NCBI GenBank assembly: GCA_963971425.1 | Contig: OZ020518.1 | Location: forward strand, 14,142,190-14,206,189 | DNA: 64,000 bases | DNA from: Bryoerythrophyllum caledonicum | Taxonomy: Eukaryota > Streptophyta > Bryopsida > Pottiales > Pottiaceae | Direction of reading: 5' to 3' | Shown here: positions 32,637 through 43,641 of the stretch, piece after piece | How the letters are laid out: every line of letters begins with the position of its first letter | Numbering within the stretch: position 1 is the stretch's first letter | The notes under the pieces: model-generated | What the model saw: only the letters and a program-made list of their open reading frames with translations | Database searches by the model: none | What the model was told of the DNA's origin: nothing | Translations under genes and position numbers: made by a program

Positions 32637-35600
32637 ATGGCGGCGTCTCCGCGAGTGCAGAGGATGAGCAACGCGTTCAGCCGGACGAGCTCCGGGTCGC
32701 CGCGGCTGCAGGCGCTCGCGGCGCACAGGTCGTCGTCGCTGACGCGCTTCGACCGCGAGAGCACCGGCGAGGGCGCGGCGCCGGACGCGGCCGCTGCGGA
32801 GGCAGCCTCGCGAGCCGCGATCGAGGAGTTCAAGAACGACAAGACGTTTTCGAAGTTCCTCGTGGATGACTTCAACGCGACGCAGTTCGCGAGCGAGGCG
32901 CTGAGCAGCGGGTCGGCCGCGGCGTCGTCGGAGAAGCTGCAGGAGGGGATCCAGCTGCTGGAGCGGCAGCTGCGGAGCGAGGTGTTCCTCCGGCACGATG
33001 AGCTTCTGGAGCAGCTGTCGAGCCTCAAGGAGACGGAGAGCGTGCTCACGGTCGTGCGCGCCGGGGTGGAGAGCTTGCAGGCGTCGACGCAGCGCGTGCG
33101 CGCCGAGATCGCAGAGCCGTACAAGCACATCAAGACGAAGTCGAAGCAGCTGGCGTCGCTGCACGACACGGTGGAGCTGCTGCGGACCGTGATTAGGGTT
33201 CTGAAGCAGGTGAAGCGGCTGCAGGAGCTCTGGGAAGCGGGCGGCGCGAATGTGGACCTGGCGAAGGCCGCGCAGCTCTACAATGAGATCGAAACGCTCC
33301 GCAAGGAGAACGATCTCGCCGGCGTCGAGGTCGTGGACGAGGAGGTGCCGTGGCTTGTGGAAATCGGGAACCAGATCCGGGGCGAAGCGATGAAGGCGTT
33401 GGACAAGGGCATGGAGGCGCTCAATCAGGCGGAGGTTGGCAGCGTTTTGCAGGTGTATTACAATATGGGAGAGCTCAAGCCTACGGTAGAGTCTTTGATT
33501 GGAAAATACAAGCAGCAAACCATCAAAAGTGTCAGCATTGCTCTGGATATGAAAGCAATATCGGCCAGCGTTGGCGGTTCTCTTGGTTCTGGAGGTATGC
33601 AAAGGAGTAGCGCCTCTCAAGGTGCAGGGGTTCCGAGAGCAAGAGAGAGCTTGTGGCAGAGGATGGGTGCTTGCATGGACCAGCTGCATTTTATTGTGGT
33701 TGCAGTTTGGCATCTGCAGCGGGTGTTGGCAAAGAAACGAGACCCCATTTCTCACGTTGGATTCTTGGACGAAGCTATGCAGGTAATTGAGTCACCCGAA
33801 GTTCAATAAGTCACCGGTCTTTTGATTTATAATATTAGTATCTCTTCACTGTTAATAGCTTTTAGATATGGAAGAGGGGCTTCAAGAGCTTCACATTAGT
33901 TTTGGCAATTGAAAATATAATGAACGATAAATGTTGGAAAATATCGTTTATGAATTGAAAGAACTGAAATGACTAGTTCGTGTCGTGCAGGCTGGTGATC
34001 CCATGTTGACGGATCGGGTTTGGGAAACGGTGGTAAAATCATTCGCCAGTCAGATGAAATCTGCCTTCACCGCATCGACGTTTGTCAAGGAAACGTTTGT
34101 AGTAGGTTACCCTAAGCTTCTCGGTATGGTAGACGGCTTGATGGAGAGATTGTTCAGGGATACGGACGTGAAGGGAGTCCCTTCTGCCGTGAAGCCTGAA
34201 GCTAGGGATCAGCTTGTGGCAGCTCTGGAGCCTTTTCAGACTGCTTACTTGGGGAAGTCCCTGGGCCGCCTTTCTGAGCTTGTGAACAGCATGTTCCCAG
34301 CTGCTGTGCGGGGCAGCATTCCATCTCAAGAGCAGATTTCCAGATTGATATCTCGTATCCAAGAGGAGCTAGATGTTGTGAAGTCGGACGTGAGGCTTAC
34401 GTTCTTGGTTTTACGAGAGATTGGCAAAATCCTCCGGCTGCTCGCTGAAAGAGCTGAATACCAGGTTATGAACCTCATACGCAGATTTCATTCAGTGCAT
34501 TGCCAAGGATTTCATATTGAAAGTCTGTCCAGTCTATAGAGTTGTATCTGTTCACTCATCGCCAAGATGATAGCATTATCTGAGTGCAACCGTTTATCGA
34601 AATGTTGTGAGACCAAAAAATCAATTACGAAGCCGTTTCGTGGAGAATTACTTCTTGCAGATTTGTTGATCCAGTATCTTCAAGATTACTAACTCGTGGT
34701 GTTTTTTTTTGGTATTTCAGACCGCCACAGGTCCGGAATCACGACAAGTTACGGGCCCTCTAACGGGTCAGCAATTGAAGAACATCACACTCTGTCTCCA
34801 ACTACAGGATGTGCATGCAAGAGTTTCGTCTATGCTAGCGGGCCTTTCAAACACCGCAATTGAGGTGCTTTCTCCGTCTCTCGGTTCTCTCTACGGAGTC
34901 GCCTCAGATTGTATAACTGCTCTCTTCAAGGCAATGCTAGAGAGGCTAGAAACCTGCATACTGCAGATACACGAACAGAGTTTTGCAACGGAGGATATGG
35001 ACGCCGGCATGGGCAACGGCTGTTCCAAGTACATGGAAGATGTGCAGAGATCAATCATGCACTTTCGTAGCGAGTTTCTGTCCAAGCTGTTGGCCGGCTC
35101 CCCCTCAGCTGTCACACCTATGTCCGGGGAATCGATCTCCGCCGGTCTAGCAAGGAAGTTGGCTTCTCGCGTCCTCTTGTTCTGGGTCCGACATGCAGCC
35201 ATGGTGAGGCCCCTTTCGGAGGCAGGGAAGCTGCAGCTAATCAGCGACATGGCGGAGCTGGAGCTCGTAGTGGGCCAGAGCTTGTTCCCTGTGGAGCAGC
35301 TCGGCGCTTCGTACCGTGCCTTCCGCGCATTCAAGCCCCTGGTGTTCCTAGAAACCTCAGAGTTCGCTTCTAGCCCTCTCTTGCAAGAGCTGCCCCCTAC
35401 AGTTGTGCTCCACCATCTCTACACAAGAGCGCCTGTCGAGCTGGAGTCTCCAATGCAGCGCACCAAGCTCACTCCGCAGCAGTACTCCCTGTGGCTCGAT
35501 TCTCAAGGCGAGGGGCAGGCCTGGACGGGCATCAAGGCAACCCTGGACGAGTATGCGGCGAAGGTCAGAGCCAGAGGAGACAAGGAATTCTCCCCAATCT

Positions 35601-35650
35601 ACCCACTCATGTTGCAGTTGGGCGCTTCGCTCAATTGGAAGTCTAGCTGA
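32637..35650 (+). CDS. COG5: Conserved oligomeric Golgi complex subunit 5 (COG5)
   Basis: COG5 belongs to lobe B of the eight-subunit COG tether that catches retrograde vesicles at the Golgi. Three exons: 32637-33782, 33991-34464 and 34721-35650, all phase 0 with GT-AG junctions, giving 849 aa (plant COG5 is about 830). Diagnostic N-terminal parts are FLVDDFNATQFASEAL, LRSEVFLRHDELLEQLSSL and VRRAEI-type helices ending in PYKHIKTKSKQLASLHDT, then LLRTVIRVLKQVKRLQELW. The middle holds coiled-coil and CATCHR-fold helices; the C-terminus reads YSLWLDSQGEGQAWTGIKAT. The chosen ATG follows a purine-rich leader and is followed by a low-complexity Ser/Arg/Ala head. The first exon is very GC-rich against AT-rich flanks. 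No defect is seen. Expression is presumably constitutive. Confidence 0.95.
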
Positions 35651-36268
35651 CGTCGTCCCACCACAGCTCTTGTAAGCCTTCCAACCCTAGTGTCGTGTTG
35701 AAGGTGTAAATATCGGCTTCTGAAGGAGATGCTCATAGCTTCAGAATATGGCAATAATGTCCTTCCATTGTGATATTAGACGATGATGTACATGAGCTCC
35801 AATTTTTCATGTAGGGAAGATCTTCTGCACAATTATTTCTAGTCTTATTAATGAGCCATGGTGCCATTGATACCTTGTCATTGTCACTGTAAATTATTTC
35901 TTGTGCTTTGTGTTGAGGTGCAGATGATGCAGGTAGGGGTTTCGTTTCTTTTGTACAATTCATTCTTCTGTAAGCTGGGAAATCTCATATAACCTTATAA
36001 TGTATTACCTTTAAATGTTCAGGTTATGATAATTTGAATGAGAAGTGACACACCCACTCTTAAATCTACTACAATTAAAGTCTCGTAACAAGCACTACAA
36101 CAAATCAATGATGCCATCCTTTGTGCCAAAGCTTCATATAGAAGTAACTTCCTACAGCTCTTAGAACCCTATTTTCTAAAAAGATTAATACGTACAATCT
36201 CCTTTATTAAAAATTAATTTTGCTTTTGGAATTAAAGATCCAAAATGATCTGTGAGACTAGATGGACA
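35651..36268. other. COG5 3' UTR and spacer
   Basis: No further coding sequence. Possible polyadenylation context at 35990-36050 (AATGAG- and AATT-rich). Confidence 0.4.
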
Positions 36269-36272
36269 TTAA

Positions 36273-37129
36273 CCCCTAAAGGACCATGCCTTGTGATTCA
36301 CCAAAACCATCCCAAAACTGCCACTTTGAGATGAGATATTATTACTCTAACTCAAACAACAGTTTACTATTTTCAACCGTGGGATCTTCAAGCAAACTAC
36401 TACTAGAAGACACCCAGAACATTTTGTAAACTTTGACCATGTGGATTTGAAAGAGTACATGCATTTGAAAGAGTGCAAAATTGTTTTTTTCCATTGTACC
36501 TGGACATGGCCAGTGTACTTTGACTCCAAATAATGGCATATTTTTCCACTACGCATTGCATTAACTCAATGAATCTTTGTTCTACCTTGTGTTAAGTCAT
36601 CACATACCAAAAATCACAAGTAATGGAGGTGTTTTCAATAAGAAAAATGGACCTGCAATGACTAGGGGTATAGAAAGTGGCCCTTTACTTTGGAAAGCAA
36701 TTTATTTTTAAAATAGAGAAAAAATTGTTGGATCTAAAATCCAAATTTTGAATAGAATTATCATGAGTTATTCCAAGTGAAGGAAAAAAAAATCAAAACA
36801 AGTGAAATCGTTAATTTCTATGCGTTTTTAAGTGAAAACAATTAAGGTTGCAAAGAACTTTCTTTCACTACTACTGCAATTGTCAACTCTTCAATATTAC
36901 TATTCATCTCTATTGTACCTTGGTGAGCTTCCAAAAGAGTTGAGCTTTTTTTGTTTGAAGCACCATAATTTTTCCCCTATAAGTCTAAAAAAATATAAAA
37001 AATTCCCACAAAGATAACCCTAATTCCTACTCTCACTAAAAAATTCAAGAAGTTATCTTCAAAAATGAATTTTTAAAACTTGCCCAAAAATTGATTTGTA
37101 ACCCATAGGTACAAGTTGTCCTTTAGGGA
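36273..37129. mobile_element. TTAA-flanked non-autonomous transposon, second subfamily
   Basis: TTAA (36269-36272), CCCCTAAAGGACCATGCC at the left; TTGTCCTTTAGGGA then TTAA (37130-37133) at the right. 857 bp. The body differs from the 1.1-kb family but shares terminal logic and matches 51300-52160 in inverse orientation. No transposase. Confidence 0.85.
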
Positions 37130-37133
37130 TTAA

Positions 37134-37523
37134 AAGGGACCCAATGGACATCAAAATTAGATGAAAACAATTTGCCTTGAAGTGTGTGCTTAACCCTATA
37201 ATGATGATGTGGCTATGGATAATTTGAGAATCTAGAAGCATGATAGATTATGTAGAATACCATCGACGACAATCTTTTTGTTCTTAAAGGGTTAACTTTA
37301 AATTAATTGCACTTCAGGCACAACATGTGTGGACTTCAGTTGCATCAAGCACAAATATTGATGTTACAAGTGCCCTTCAAAAAAAAATCCCTTCATGTTC
37401 TTATCAACATTTTTTAATGCGTATAGTAGGTGCAACCATTGTAAAGTTAGTAAATACAACCATTGTTACTTTAAATAGTCACATCAGAAGAAAGAAATAT
37501 GAAATGAGAGAAATCTTTTTATG
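37134..37523. other. Short spacer between two TTAA elements
   Basis: No gene seen. Contains TTAAAGGGTTAAC-like text at about 37285 but no paired terminus. Confidence 0.35.
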
Positions 37524-37527
37524 TTAA

Positions 37528-38631
37528 CCCCTAAGAGCCCAAGTGTACTTGGGATGTACGTTTTGGATTTTGGGCATGTACCTTTGAGTGGAAGAAATAC
37601 TCCGATTCTCATGAAAATTTTACACAACATTGTTCTTGATGAAATCTGTATGGGGAATTTTTCAAATATGATTTTGGACTTTTGGTTCAAAAGTTATTAG
37701 CCTTCAAAGGTCAAAATGGGGAGTCTAGACTATAGGGGCAGCCATGTCAACCAATGCAATTTGAGGAGAAAAAAGGGGCAGAATTTTGGGACCAAAAGGG
37801 CCAGCAAAGGAATCCAGACTTCTATGCACGAAGTCCAAGTAGAAAAAACATTGAAAAAGAGTTATTAAAATAATTTTAAAAAACAGCAAACAACCAACCG
37901 TCAGCTGGCCTGCCAGCATCCCGCGTCTGAAGCGGGCCCGCCAAAACAAACAAAAAAAGTTTATTTTTTAAAAAAAAAATTCCTTTCCATCCAGCTGCGA
38001 GGGTGGTCAACAACGGGACAAATTAGCCACCCAATTTCAAGCAGTGCCCTTTCCCATAATGCTTTATTTATTCCATATATTCATGAAAATTATGGATTTT
38101 ACTAATTGTAGTCGTTTCTTTTTCTTAAATTAGTGAAAAAATAAATTGAAAGTTTCCACCATTGGGATTCTCAAATGCAACAACTTGTATGAAACAAACA
38201 ATTTCATATCACGTATGTAGTAATTGTCATCATTTTGTACCTCCTTTCACTAAAGTATATATTTCTACATCTATTACCCCTCGAATTGACCTCAAATTTT
38301 GCACACAAGTAGCTAACAACATATAAGTCATATTGGTAAAAGATTTGATCACATTTCAATGAAAATACTAGAAGATATGCCTAGTCAAAGTAGGCTGACC
38401 TTGCCGGGCAAGGGGGGAAAAATAATTTTCTTTGCACTTCAAACGCTATAATCTTCACATCCGTGCGGTGGATTGCAACCAAATTTGTGTTGTAAGTTCA
38501 TATACGTGTCTATTTTAAGAGTGTATGGTTAAAAGTCTAAAATTAGACTTTAATGTTAAATTTTGTTGCCACTTGTTGATGATGGCAGTTTTGGAGTGTT
38601 TCATGAGGAAAATGCATTGAGCTTTTAGGGG
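37528..38631. mobile_element. TTAA-flanked non-autonomous DNA transposon, copy 4 (intact ends)
   Basis: TTAA (37524-37527), CCCCTAAGAGCCCAAGTG; ends GAGCTTTTAGGGG then TTAA (38632-38635). 1104 bp, inverse of 18799-19926, with the same central GC-rich hairpin (CAGCTGGCCTGCCAGC) around an A/T-rich core. High similarity to copy 3 implies recent shared ancestry. Confidence 0.9.
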
Positions 38632-38654
38632 TTAAAAAGCGTCATGCATTGTTG

Positions 38655-38930
38655 TAGATGAAGTTGCTCATGGATACACCACATTAGTGGGTTTTCACAA
38701 CACAAATGTTGATGGGCGAGCTTGAAATGATACGTATGGATCTAAGGTTACATGAGGCTGGACCAAATCTCACCTGCTCTACAATTTGATTATGGGCTCT
38801 CGTGGTTTATGGGCTTTTAAATTCTATATCAATTCCAAATCTTTGAGATTAAATTTGAGAAATATTTGTTGAGTTCATTCCTAATTTCGCATCTTTCTAC
38901 ATAAATGTTTGTGACATACAATCTTTATAC
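38655..38930 (+). repeat. Truncated MITE-D body plus duplicated flank
   Basis: 38655-38770 repeats at 39808-39925 (GATGAAGTTG, ACACAAATGTTGATGGGC). 38755-38930 matches the inner part of MITE D (GAGATTAAATTTGA, GTTGAGTT, CTTTCTACAT.AATGTTT). It abuts the broken Tc1 transposase at 38931. Confidence 0.65.
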
Positions 38931-39807
38931 ATATTTATCCATCTTCCCTTCAATCAGAAGAAGCTTGCCAACTCCTTCCCAACTCATACAACCCCAAACC
39001 AATATGTTTCTTCCTCCATGTTTGACTATAGATTGCACATGCTGATCTAAAAGACGTTCTCTACTCTTTCTCCAACAATACTAACGTCCATCTAAGCCAA
39101 AAAGATTGAATTTAGACTCATCAGAAAAAATGACATCAATCCAAAACTCCCAACCTGCATGCTTGCACTTCTTTGCCCACTGCAAACGACGTGCTCAATG
39201 TTTCTTTATCAAAAGTAGCTTCTTGGTCTTCACTCATGCTCTCAACCCTTGCCTCCGAGGACTCCTTTTAATTGTATTATCACTCAATCGCAAGCCCTCA
39301 GATTGTAACACCCTTCCTATAGTTGCTGTTGTACTAGTATTTGAATCATTTAACTCTCTCTCACGAAACCTTCGCACTATGTCAAAAGAAGTGCTTCGAG
39401 GAATGCCCAAAACTGCTGAAATCTCACCATATGACTTGCCTCGCTCAAACATCTCAAGAACTGCTCTACGTTGATTCTCAGACCTTCTAGGAGCCATAGC
39501 AAATCACCTAAGGCCTTTCTAAATCTTACAAAAAAAAATCCAAAACAAAAAGCCTCACAAGTGCACTTGTAATGAAAAGGTATTGGTGTGTATAACTGAT
39601 GTGCATATTAAGTTGTATACACCCCTTCATGATTTTTGCACGTATAATCTCTACAAATGGCAACTTTTGACGGAGTCAATGTTGATTAGGTGTCATGTGG
39701 TGTACTAATTAAAATTGGCCCCAAAAATCTCTTACTTACCTACCAACTAAGTTACAGTCAACACCTGTTAAAGGGGTGCTTCACTGTCCGAAGACTTTTG
39801 GTCGCCG
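38931..39807 (-). mobile_element. Tc1/mariner transposon, 3'-truncated with broken transposase
   Basis: The transposase begins at 39497: MAPRRSENQRRAVLEMFERG, KSYGEISAVLGIPRSTSFD (helix-turn-helix), with stops after RRQGLRA and after LLLIKKH. It then reads WAKKCKHAGWEFWIDVIFSD and DESKFNLFGLDGR (first catalytic Asp), and [20 protein letters not shown]. The frame ends near KMDKYV at 38931. The second Asp and the third acidic residue are missing, as is the left terminus. The right terminus is at 39760-39807 (AAGACTTTTGGTCGCCGCTG, then TA). Three stops plus deletion make it dead. Confidence 0.85.
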
Positions 39808-40220
39808 CTGTAGATGAAGTTGTTTATGGATACATCATATTCGTAGACTTTTGCAACACAAATGTTGATGGGCCGAAATGACAAGCTTGACATGATATGT
39901 ATGAATCTAAGGTAACATGAGGTTGGACCTCTTTATCTCCATGAGTACCGTACCCAGTGGTCGCTTTCAACACCTCTTTGTCAAAAGATTTTTATTTTTT
40001 TTGACGGAGTGATTTGGACACAATGGATATCACCTAAGTATTACACAGGTATCACTTATGCATCATACAAGTAGCACTTTGACATTACATAGGTAATCAC
40101 CTAGACAAAAAATTGATATTTTCCAAAATTTTGGGCAACTCTCCATTTTGATTTAATTCTGCCCAAAAGCGACCATGGCGTGAATCACTCAAGAATCCTT
40201 CCCCTTCAAAGCTGTAATTA
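39808..40220. other. Spacer, no gene seen
   Basis: 39808-39925 is the partner of 38655-38770. The remainder is AT-rich with no feature. Confidence 0.4.
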
Positions 40221-40746
40221 AGGTAGAGGCACCCAATTCCGATCGGCCACCCAATTCCGATTACTAGAGTATGCATGGCATGGTGCATGAAAACGGTAAA
40301 TGCATGGAATGGTATATGAAGCAACTCAAAACCAACAACTCAAGATCTAAAAACCCCACTCATTATCGGCATTGGGTCATGAAGTGTGCAATTTTGGGTT
40401 GCTCCACCTCTCATTAGCAGCCTTGCCTCGAAAGTCGAACAAGGCCGATCAGCATTGGGCACCCTCCATGAGTTGCTTATTCATAGCATGTCTTCTCACT
40501 TTTACTCACTCACTTGTTGGCATTGGATGAAGGAGGGCACCAAATCTCACCTACTCAACAATTTGATTAAGGGCTCCGGTAGTTTTTGGGCTTTTAATCA
40601 ATTCCAAATCTTTGTGATTAAAAGTGAAAAAGTATTAGTTGAGTTTCATTACTAACTCCGCATCTTCCAAAATAAATGTTTTTTGACATACAATCTCATT
40701 TGAGTCCCCAATTGGCTTAAGTGATCGGAATTGGGTGCCTCTACCT
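40221..40746. mobile_element. MITE D, second full copy
   Basis: Ends AGGTAGAGGCACCCAATTCC and GGAATTGGGTGCCTCTACCT. TA flank on the left (40219-40220); the right flank has decayed to CA. Same body as 16691-17216 (GGCATTGGGTCATGAAGTG). It ends only about 440 bp before the CAND7-like start codon, so it may lie in that promoter. Confidence 0.8.
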
Positions 40747-40994
40747 CATTCACCCTTCCCTTGAATAATATACATTTGATCCCACCTTTCATGCCCAATC
40801 AACCCACAGTAAAAGGCCCAAACCACGGCCATCGGGGAAGCCCCATGATTGGGAAAAGAGACGAGCCCATGACCGCGACAATCATACTTTCCCTAACTCG
40901 TTCGTTGTTTTGACTGACTGCTCACCAACTTCGCAGCGCACATCGCAGCCATCTCTCGTCTCTCTCGAGGAGGAGGAGCTCACCGAGGCGGAAG

Positions 40995-41080
40995 GCGAGA
41001 GAGCGAGAGAGCGAGAGAGCGAGAGAGCGAGAGAGCGCGAGAGAGAGAGAGAAGAGGAGAGGAGAGGAGAGGAGCTTGCG
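40995..41080 (+). repeat. GAGAGAGC / GAGA microsatellite in CAND7-like 5' region
   Basis: Several GAGAGAGC units run into a GA tract and GGAGA repeats. GA/CT tracts in plant 5' UTRs and core promoters are common and can bind BBR/BPC-type factors; the role here is inferred. Confidence 0.8.
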
Positions 41081-41186
41081 CGGGAGGTGGCGGGTCGGGG
41101 TTTTGGTTTGGGGGACGCCCGGGGGTGGTCTTGGTGAGAGGGGATGAGTGTGGGGGTGGGGGAGCTGGGGTTGTAGCGTTGGAGGG

Positions 41187-42488
41187 ATGGCTATGGCGTG
41201 GGGTGCGGTGGTGGCGGTGGTTGTGGTGGTGATGGTGAGTGCGTTGCCGGGGGCTGTGGTGGGGGAGATAAAGTCTCTGTCGATTAAGGATGACGGGCGG
41301 GCGATTATTCCGTTCGAGTCGTTCGGGTTTCGGCCGATGGGGGAGGTTGGGGTGGTGGTGTCGAACGTGGAGGTGAAGGAGGCGGGGGCGGATAGGAGCC
41401 GGATGGGGTTTTTTCTGTCGACGATGGAGGATCTGGTGCCCGTGCTGAGCAGCTTGGAGGCGCAGGGCAAGAACTGCCTGATGGATAGCAAGCTGATGCA
41501 CACGCTGTTCACGCTGGCCGACACGGACGCCTTGTCGAACTTCACTCACGCGGTGCAGACGTCGAACGAGTACAGCCTGTTCTTCGAGAATTGCGTGAAG
41601 ACGGAGATCTCCATGGACGTGGTGACGTCGATGTACAATGTGGAGAACGGGTTCAAGGACTTTCTGCCCGTGGGGCAGACGGTGCTGCCGCGGATGTACT
41701 TCGTGTTCTTTCTGGCGAATGTGGCGCTGCTCGGGGTGTGGATCTACGCGTGCTGGAAGGAGAAGGCGTCGGTGCACCGGATCCACTTTCTGATGGGGCT
41801 GCTGGTGGTGCTCAAGGCGCTCAACATGATCTGCGAGGCGGAGGACAAGCAGTACGTGAAGCGGACGGGGACGCCGCACGGGTGGGACGTGGCGTACTAC
41901 ATCTTCAACTTCCTGCGCGGGCTGCTGCTGTTCAGCGTGATCGTGCTGATCGGGACCGGGTGGTCGTTTCTGAAGCCGTTCCTGCAGGACAAGGAGAAGA
42001 AGGTGCTGATGGTGGTGATCCCGCTGCAGGTGTTCGCGAACACGGCGTACATCGTGTACGACGAGGCGGGCCCATCGACCAAGGACTTTTTCACGTGGAA
42101 GCAGGTGTTCCTTCTGCTGGACATCGTCTGCTGCTGCGCTGTGCTGTTCCCGATCGTGTGGTCGATCAAGCACCTGCGCGAGGCGTCGCGCACGGACGGG
42201 AAGGCGGCCCGCAACCTGGTGAAGCTGACGCTGTTCCGGCAGTTCTACATCGTGGTGGTGAGCTACATCTACTTCACGCGCATCGTGGTGTTCGCGCTGT
42301 ACACAGTGACAGTGTACCGGTACCGGTGGACGAGCAAGTTCGCAGAGGAGGCGGCGAATCTGGCGTTCTACATCTACACGGGGTACAAGTTCAGGCCAGT
42401 GTCGCACAACCCCTACTTCGTCCTGGACGACGACGAGGAGGAAGCTGCAGCTCTGGAAGCTCTCAAGGACGACGAGTTCGACCTCTGA
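41187..42488 (+). CDS. GPR107/108-like (LUSTR family) seven-helix membrane protein, CAND7-like
   Basis: Intronless, 433 aa from ATG at 41187 (MAMAWGAVVAVVVVVMVS); an upstream in-frame GTG at 41148 was not taken. Order: signal peptide (1-27), lumenal domain with two conserved Cys (KNCLMD and FENCVKTE), then seven helices: MYFVFFLANVALLGVWIYAC, IHFLMGLLVVLKALNMICEA, YYIFNFLRGLLLFSVIVLIG, VLMVVIPLQVFANTAYIVYD, FLLLDIVCCCAVLFPIVWSI, FYIVVVSYIYFTRIVVFALY and ANLAFYIYTGYKFRPV. The tail NPYFVLDDDEEEAAALE is acidic. Plant relatives were listed as candidate G-protein-coupled receptors; animal GPR107/108 work in Golgi and endosome trafficking. Which applies here is open. Length and motifs are normal. 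Confidence 0.93.
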   Translation: MAMAWGAVVAVVVVVMVSALPGAVVGEIKSLSIKDDGRAIIPFESFGFRPMGEVGVVVSNVEVKEAGADRSRMGFFLSTMEDLVPVLSSLEAQGKNCLMDSKLMHTLFTLADTDALSNFTHAVQTSNEYSLFFENCVKTEISMDVVTSMYNVENGFKDFLPVGQTVLPRMYFVFFLANVALLGVWIYACWKEKASVHRIHFLMGLLVVLKALNMICEAEDKQYVKRTGTPHGWDVAYYIFNFLRGLLLFSVIVLIGTGWSFLKPFLQDKEKKVLMVVIPLQVFANTAYIVYDEAGPSTKDFFTWKQVFLLLDIVCCCAVLFPIVWSIKHLREASRTDGKAARNLVKLTLFRQFYIVVVSYIYFTRIVVFALYTVTVYRYRWTSKFAEEAANLAFYIYTGYKFRPVSHNPYFVLDDDEEEAAALEALKDDEFDL

Positions 42489-43224
42489 TTGCACTCATTT
42501 TCGGGAATGCTAGAGTTGCACTTTGCATCAGAAAGAGATGGCTGGTACGCATTTATCAGCTCCTGTATGTGTATCTCGAACTTCCTGTTGATAGAATTAG
42601 AATCCCACGTAGTGGTTGTCGATTGTTTATGGTAGTAGTTGTAGTTGGACATATGCAGTCATCTGCTTTTGATCATTTTTGTCCCTAGCTAGTGCTCATT
42701 CCGTGATGAGCGATCTTATGCTTGTGAGTGGCTATCCATTTTATCAAGCCTTTATTCATTAGACACCATTCCTTACTGTTGTTGCCTTGTTCTCTGTTTG
42801 GAAGAATGGAGTATTCTTTATAATGGCTTGTTAGAAGCCGCATTGGCAAGACCTTTGTAACATGCCTCTTAAGTACGAATTAAAATATGCAATTGAAGTT
42901 TTAGGTCAAACTTTACTATAGAAATAGTGCAGGATTATTGACAGCAGGACAATGTAGACCATGCTTTATGAGATTTCTTGCTCATTTGAGGTCTATCTAT
43001 TTGGAAAGCTATGACAATTATGCTCCTATTTACTTCCGAGTGTGGACTATTAGAATCTTGGCGGTTGGTTGAATGATCCAATCTTAGGAATCACAACCAT
43101 TCCGAACACGAGTCTACAAAGTTGAAAGCAGAAAAAGCACACATAATTACCATGGACGAGCATACAAATTAAATCAATTCAAAAATAAACTTCTGGAGTA
43201 GTCACAACAATGTATGTGTAAATA
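42489..43224. other. CAND7-like 3' UTR and spacer
   Basis: No gene seen; about 400 bp of probable 3' UTR. Confidence 0.4.
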
Positions 43225-43451
43225 TACTACACTAAACATCGTATTTAGTGTAGCGCCCAGTAAATGACTTGTAAATGCTACAAGTTTTTACTCTTGATGC
43301 CAATTTTTACCAAGAGCACAACTCTCTATAGAATTCAAAAAAGAGGATCATCACAAACATAGTTGGTAAAAATATTCACTTAAAGTAAAAACTTGTAGCA
43401 TTTACAAGTCATTTACTGGGCGCTACACTAAATGTGATGTTTAGTGTAGTG
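43225..43451. mobile_element. Hairpin MITE with CACTA-type ends
   Basis: Ends TACTACACTAAACATC and GATGTTTAGTGTAGTG. The outer arms of about 65 bp (43229-43292 and 43387-43450) are almost perfect inverse copies, sharing GCGCCCAGTAAATGACTTG, around an unpaired loop of about 95 bp. This foldback could form a long stem and be a small-RNA source. No clear 3-bp target duplication. Confidence 0.75.
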
Positions 43452-43641
43452 TGCTATTGAATCACCCAATATATTTATACAAAAATTCCTCGCATTATCA
43501 ATAGAACAAACAAATTTTACATGCATGTGCTTAACCCTTTAAGGGCTTGATACTCGTTTCTAGTCGATTCTGGTTGTTTTTCTAGTCACAACTCCTTGAG
43601 TATAAGTTAATGCACTTTTTTTTTGGTCCCAACGTGTTTGG

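Noticed and set aside
32448-33755. 435-codon minus frame across COG5 exon 1
   Set aside because: Antisense of a GC-rich real exon; Leu/Arg/His-biased translation without domains.
40980-42494. 504-codon minus frame and 365-codon plus frame over the CAND7-like gene
   Set aside because: Shadow frames of a GC-rich intronless gene; the 446-codon frame carries the seven helices.
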